This document shows positions 59,166 to 64,000 of a DNA stretch of 64,000 nt, piece by piece. Origin of the DNA: Apteryx mantelli (taxonomy: Eukaryota; Chordata; Aves; Apterygiformes; Apterygidae); contig NC_089978.1 in the NCBI RefSeq assembly GCF_036417845.1, forward strand, positions 142,718,288-142,782,287, read 5' to 3'. Each line of letters starts with the position of its first letter. Position 1 is the first letter of the stretch. Position numbers and translations under genes: made by a program. Under the pieces are notes generated by a model. That model saw only the letters and a list, made by a program, of their open reading frames with translations. It was not told the DNA's origin and did not search any database.

Positions 59166-62100
59166 ATGGGCTTCAAAGCAAAATTTAGCACATTTTATAA
59201 CATTATTTCCTTAACTACAAGCTCTGCTCTTCTGTTCCATATTTTTCCCTTTGCAGAAATTCCCAGGAAGCAATTTCAGTGCAGTTGTCGGCTTTATACA
59301 AAGCTCATTTTTAAATGGCAACTCTGATTCTTCTACTCATCTATACTTTCACAAAACAACTAGACATTTTGGACAGATAAAATACTGGGTGATCACCGTA
59401 CTTCAGCGTATGTGTGGCCTCTACTTTACCATTTTATTTGCTTGCTCCAATATGTAATATATTTATCTAACAATATCCCTGAATGGTTAAAAAGTGTTAT
59501 CAATTTTCCAGCTGTAAAACAGGAATGAGACAAAGTGACACTAAGGACCAGATACTCCCCTCTCTTTCCCCTGGCCCACAATAAAATGCAGAACCTTAAC
59601 ATAAGCATATAACATATTTGAGCTGAAATTTAGAAATTTAAAATCTAAGTGCATCTTTCGCAAAAACACAGCCTACACAAGACATTGGTCAGACAAAAAT
59701 TTTCAAGTACCTAAAATTTTTCCACTATGCTTGCACAAGACTGCAATCTTCTCACCAGAGAAGGGCATCTTTATTATCTCATGCAGAAGTCTGTTTGGGA
59801 ATTACAGAGTAGGAGTTCCTAGGCTTAAAATCCCTTAAGGGATCTGAGCAACCCAAAACACTCTTCCTATATTGAGTTCAGTGCAAAACACAACATATTT
59901 AGCAGTTCTTCATGTTTAAAGAAAACATATTCATATTTGGTATACCCTGCAAAATGAAACCACAAAGTAGCAAGTTCAAATCACCTGAAGGAAGCATTAG
60001 ATGAAATTCATCTTCAAAACAAATGACAGCAGAGATGGTATCTATGTGTGACCGGATTCAGAGAAAATTACAGCATAAAAACAACAAAATCCAATCTGAA
60101 AGGTAATTCTTCAGAGAGGAACAATGGTTACCTTCCCACAGAATGCTGCCAACATACAAGAGTTCGTCTATATGCTCTGAGCTCACAACTATTTCTCTGG
60201 GAAACTCCCGTGAATTTAGCAATAGAAAGTCTTAAAAAAATCATAGCTCCGTCTTCTGCATACAGGCCATAAATTAAAAATATTCACTTGACATGCTTTA
60301 GGTTTCAGCTGTACCATTACCCATTAAGGGACTTGTATTGTCCTTGTCAAGTGCAACAGAAATCTACTGCAAGAGCATTTCAATTTTGGCCTTGCATTGC
60401 AAAGTAGATAATGGTAAACAAATATAAAAAGAGAACTACAGCATTAAAAGACATGTTTATATACATTCTTGATGTTGGAAGCCCAACTGTTTCTACATAA
60501 TTATATTTAGCTCTGTTCTCCTATCCTGCTGCACTTCGTATTGTCATGTAAAATTCTCCAAAGTAAGTTCGGAGAGGATGGTCAAATGTTTCCAGTTTTG
60601 TCCAGCAGCATATTACAAGAGTATTGAAAGCAACTGAAAGTGAAACATGAAGGGAGGAACAGATTTTCTTTCAGGCAAGTCTACTAGCAAGAACACACCA
60701 TGTCATGCCACAACTGGTATCAATCGGCATTGCTTAAGACTGCCTGTCCAGAGAAGGCAATATAAATGGACAGATTTCAAATCAGTGAAGCTATGCTGAG
60801 GTTCAATCTGCTCACAAAGGTTTTGTTTTACCTCTCTGAAGCCTCATTTCCCCACAGCACTACCTTTTATTGCCCCCTATAGAAAAAGTAAAACCAAAAA
60901 ACTAATACCTTCTACTGTGAAAGGCAATGCATCTTACCCCTGACACTGAGGAAACAGCATTCAGTTTGTGAACCACTGGACTCTTTTCTTCTGTTAATTT
61001 ACTCCAGGAGAACACTAGTCATAACTATTGTTTCAAAATAATTCATCTTTAGATTTCAGGAATGGCTTTCAAGTCTGACAGGCTGGGAAACCACAAAAAC
61101 TCTGAAAAATATGTGAGATAAGTTTCATACCATTAATTCTCATTTAAAATTCCAATGGCTTAACACAATAGATTTACTCATGTAGACAGAAGTTTAAGAC
61201 CTCATTAAGACCTCAGCCCTATTTATATCTTCCAAATTGAGCTAAAGCTGTGAGACTTAAAAAAAACAGAAAAAGAAAGAAAAGATGAGCTTCATTCTTG
61301 CTCCAAGTATTTTTATTCTTAAAAACAGTGAATGTTACATCTTCCACAGTTTTATTTGAATGGGAGACACCAGTGCTGCTTGGGCACTGAATAGCAATAG
61401 GGCAATGACTGCTCTGAGTTGCAGCTTCAGGCACGAAGAAATCCCTGTCCTATGGAAAAATAAATGACTATTAGACACTGCCAGCCTAAGACAACACAAC
61501 CCTGTGTTATCCAGTGGATGCAAGCACTGTAGAGACGGAGGCAAAAGAAATGCTGATCCTCTGGCCACAGGAAGGTGTTATAGCATGCGTTACTGAACCA
61601 ATGTACTTGCCATTGTGCTGTTACCTTCCCAAAACAGGAAACATAACTCTTGTATAAAATTACTGTCAGTCTGCAGATTATACGCATCTACTCAGGCAAT
61701 TACATTCAATATTGCAAAATCTTCATTTGCATGAAGAAAAGCAGATCACTTCATCCAAATCTCCCTCTTGCCAGAAACGACAAACACCCCTCTCAGCTAT
61801 AAGCCTTGCTCTCCGCACTTGAGCCATCCATCTCACTGTAGGTTCAGCTGACGGGTGTAACTTGTATTGGCAACCACCAGTCCGTATCATCGTGCTTCCT
61901 ATGCAGCTGCTCATAACTCCAGGCCTCTCCACAGCACTGAGCCTTCAATCAAAACAAATTGTTTGTTTCTTTCTGACCACAAGAAGACGACTGGTTTCAT
62001 TGTTTGCTTTGGCTACGTTGCCTGGGTAAAAACATACTATAATGCTTGGAACTCCACTCAGCCCTCTCTGGAGTTAAAGCCATAAGGTTGCAGTTTAAAG

Positions 62101-64000
62101 TTCTGACTGACAAAGCAAAATAATTCACAATGGCTTTTGAGGCTGTGGCACTCATCAAGTAACCCTTCTTTGTATGCTTTATTGGTACTGAACTCCTATA
62201 CAAGTGTGAAGGTGAAGATATTCACTGAAGGGTTTCAAAGGATGGCATGAGAAAGGGTTTTAAAGGACAGTGTGGCGCACAACAGAGGAATACTTGAGCT
62301 AGCTTGGGAACGGAAAGCAACCTAGCTGACACACTGTGGAGCTCCAGAGGGACCAGTTGACTCTGTCTCCAGCATCCAGGCCTCCTCAGATAGCCCTAAG
62401 CTGCCCCAGAGGGTAGGAATACCAGGGGTAACTATTTGTTCTTACTTCTCTAGCAAAAGGTTCAGAACAAAAAGAGAAATAACATTTGGAAAAATTATCC
62501 TTCAAGTTCTTACTCCTGCTGACTGCAGGAAGAGCAATCCTGAATCACCCCCTTCCTTCATAATCTATGCACTAATGTCGTTCTCTTTGCCCACCTCTGG
62601 CTGCAGCTCCCTGGTACGTCTCCCCATTTTAAAGCAATGCAGAAACATGTGTGGTATGCCTCAGTGTAGGTCCAATCCAATAGCTAATGGAGCCAATGGA
62701 AAACTATACTGAATGAGACAAATCCGTAATTTAAACACTCATCTTCTGTATCATCTAACGCTATGTCAGGGCATTGTAACACAGTCTGAAAGAGAGTAAC
62801 ACAATGTGGTTTCCTCAGGGAGGACTGGAAGGGACTGGAGCCAGTGATCCAGGAGGTCCCATCTCTTCCCATGCTCTTTTTTTCTTTCCAAGCTCCTTTC
62901 TTGCTCTATTTATTGCTCTCCTCAGTTGCCACACACTTAAATTTAGGCTGTAAACTAATTTTAACTGTAAGCGGCATGGGGCTGACTCTTTGAGTGTATA
63001 ATACACTGTAGGAGCAGGATAACTAAAACACAAATGCTTATGTAAATTCATCTTTGATTTTATAATCAATTTAGCTCACTAATTTGTTGCAGAAATTGGC
63101 TGAAGTAATGTGCCAAAATTTTTACTACCTCTCTGCCATAAAACTGACAAGCGTAGGTTTTCCGTTTTTGTTTTTACTTCCTTTCAAATGCAATAACTTC
63201 CCTTTTCATAAAATGCCAACATATTCTTTTAAAATTGTCAGACTGCCATCAACCTGGTCATGATCCTGTGCCAGGCCATAGCCAGACAAGATGAGTTACA
63301 AGGTAATCTTTTCTCTGCCAAGCAATACAAAGATATTGGCACCTTTCTCAGGGCTGCAAAAGGGCCACAGAATTCAGAAACTTAAGAATCATTTCTTCCT
63401 CTTTTTTGATTTTTGCCTTGCAATAGAAGTGACATGGTGCATAGAACTGAATGTTTTCATTAACAGCATTCTGGCTTCTTCACTTTCTCCAAGTCTTTTC
63501 CTCCACAAAAGTCCTGGATATGATTTTAATGAAATTGAGGATACCCTCCCCCATCCAAGTTACACACTGGATTCCTGAAGACTGGTTTCAAGGAAATGCT
63601 ACTCCAGAGATCAAATACAAAGCAGCTGCAGAACTCTGGCATGGGAGCCTGCACAAATGCCACCAAAAAGTGAATCACTGTCTCAGCCTAACTGGAAGTG
63701 TATCAATATTCCTATTAAGGAAGGAAGAGGCAGCAGTGGAGACTGTCTTTTACATCATGTAGAAAGAATAGTTCAAACACCACAGAACTTGGGTATTAAT
63801 CCCAGTTTTTCACACAGAAGGGACATTGTAGATGGAAGTTCTTCAAAGTCCATCACCAGGTAAATTAATACATCAGTGTGGTCAAAGCTTTAAGAGAGGT
63901 CTTTAAAGCACCAGTAGCTTCATGTAATTTTTGACACTGCTCCTATGTTCTCTGCTGCTACAGTATCTCCAAAATCCTGCTGCTTTGAAGTCAATTATTT

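Larger units (their letters stand above)
55391..64000. other. Unique non-coding sequence to window end
   Basis: No gene is recognised; the longest frame is 117 codons (57107-57460, plus), unassigned. The block holds a 17-bp tandem duplication (55531), an A15 run (55838), a T11-C-rich run (57424), a 12-bp hairpin (57540) and a T11 run (59155). The stretch at about 58080-58260 (CATTTTGACGAGGG, TTTTGCTGAACTGGAAAATC) hints at an old sauropsid repeat. CCTCTCTGAAGCCTCATTTCCCC near 60832 hints at a reversed MIR piece. Neither is strong enough to call. Confidence 0.5.

Noticed and set aside
60828..60870. Reversed MIR fragment
   Set aside because: CCTCTCTGAAGCCTCATTTCCCC fits about 20 bp only, with no supporting flank.

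Overview
The window looks like vertebrate nuclear DNA, most likely from a bird; another sauropsid such as a crocodilian or turtle is less likely. It is AT-rich (roughly 38-40% GC by eye) and CpG-poor. It holds pieces of CR1-type LINEs, one solo retroviral LTR with a perfect 5-bp target duplication, and faint MIR/CORE-SINE remnants. There are no mammalian-type SINEs (no Alu or B1) and no bacterial-style dense coding. Repeats I recognise cover only a few percent, which also fits a bird. I cannot place it to order or species.

I found no host protein-coding gene. The longest open frame anywhere is 126 codons, most are 60-100 codons, and they are scattered evenly on both strands as expected by chance. 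I could not assign any of them to a protein family except two that lie inside a dead CR1 reverse-transcriptase fragment. No tRNA, rRNA, CRISPR array or CpG-island promoter is visible. The window is best read as intergenic or intronic sequence.

Layout. 1-17.2 kb: unique sequence with microsatellites, one old MIR-like copy (about 4.1-4.3 kb), a G-run next to a 20-bp A/T palindrome (7.2 kb), and two homeodomain-site-rich stretches (11.9 and 14.7-14.97 kb). 17.9-18.7 kb: CR1 ORF2 fragment, plus strand. 18.7-37.5 kb: unique sequence with MIR-like remnants near 26.4, 32.2 and 36.4 kb. 37.55-37.65 kb: CR1 3' end, minus strand, followed by an unexplained GC-richer block. 44.65-44.95 kb: GC-rich, GGTCAG-word-rich segment that may be an unclassified repeat. 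47.466-48.238 kb: intact solo LTR flanked by ATTAC. 50.73-51.0 kb: older CR1 tail, minus strand. 51.78-51.89 and 55.05-55.39 kb: old LINE (CR1/L2-like) 3' fragments, plus strand. The rest to 64 kb is unique sequence.

The most interesting observations are these. (i) At least seven perfect short-loop inverted repeats with arms of 11-13 bp occur where chance predicts about 0.1; this pattern is expected from intrastrand template-switch mutations. (ii) The LTR carries two separate sets of triplicated internal repeats along with a TATA box, a splice-donor-like site and a polyadenylation signal. (iii) There are regularly spaced TAAT sites at 11.9 kb. No previously undescribed gene system could be supported from the sequence.
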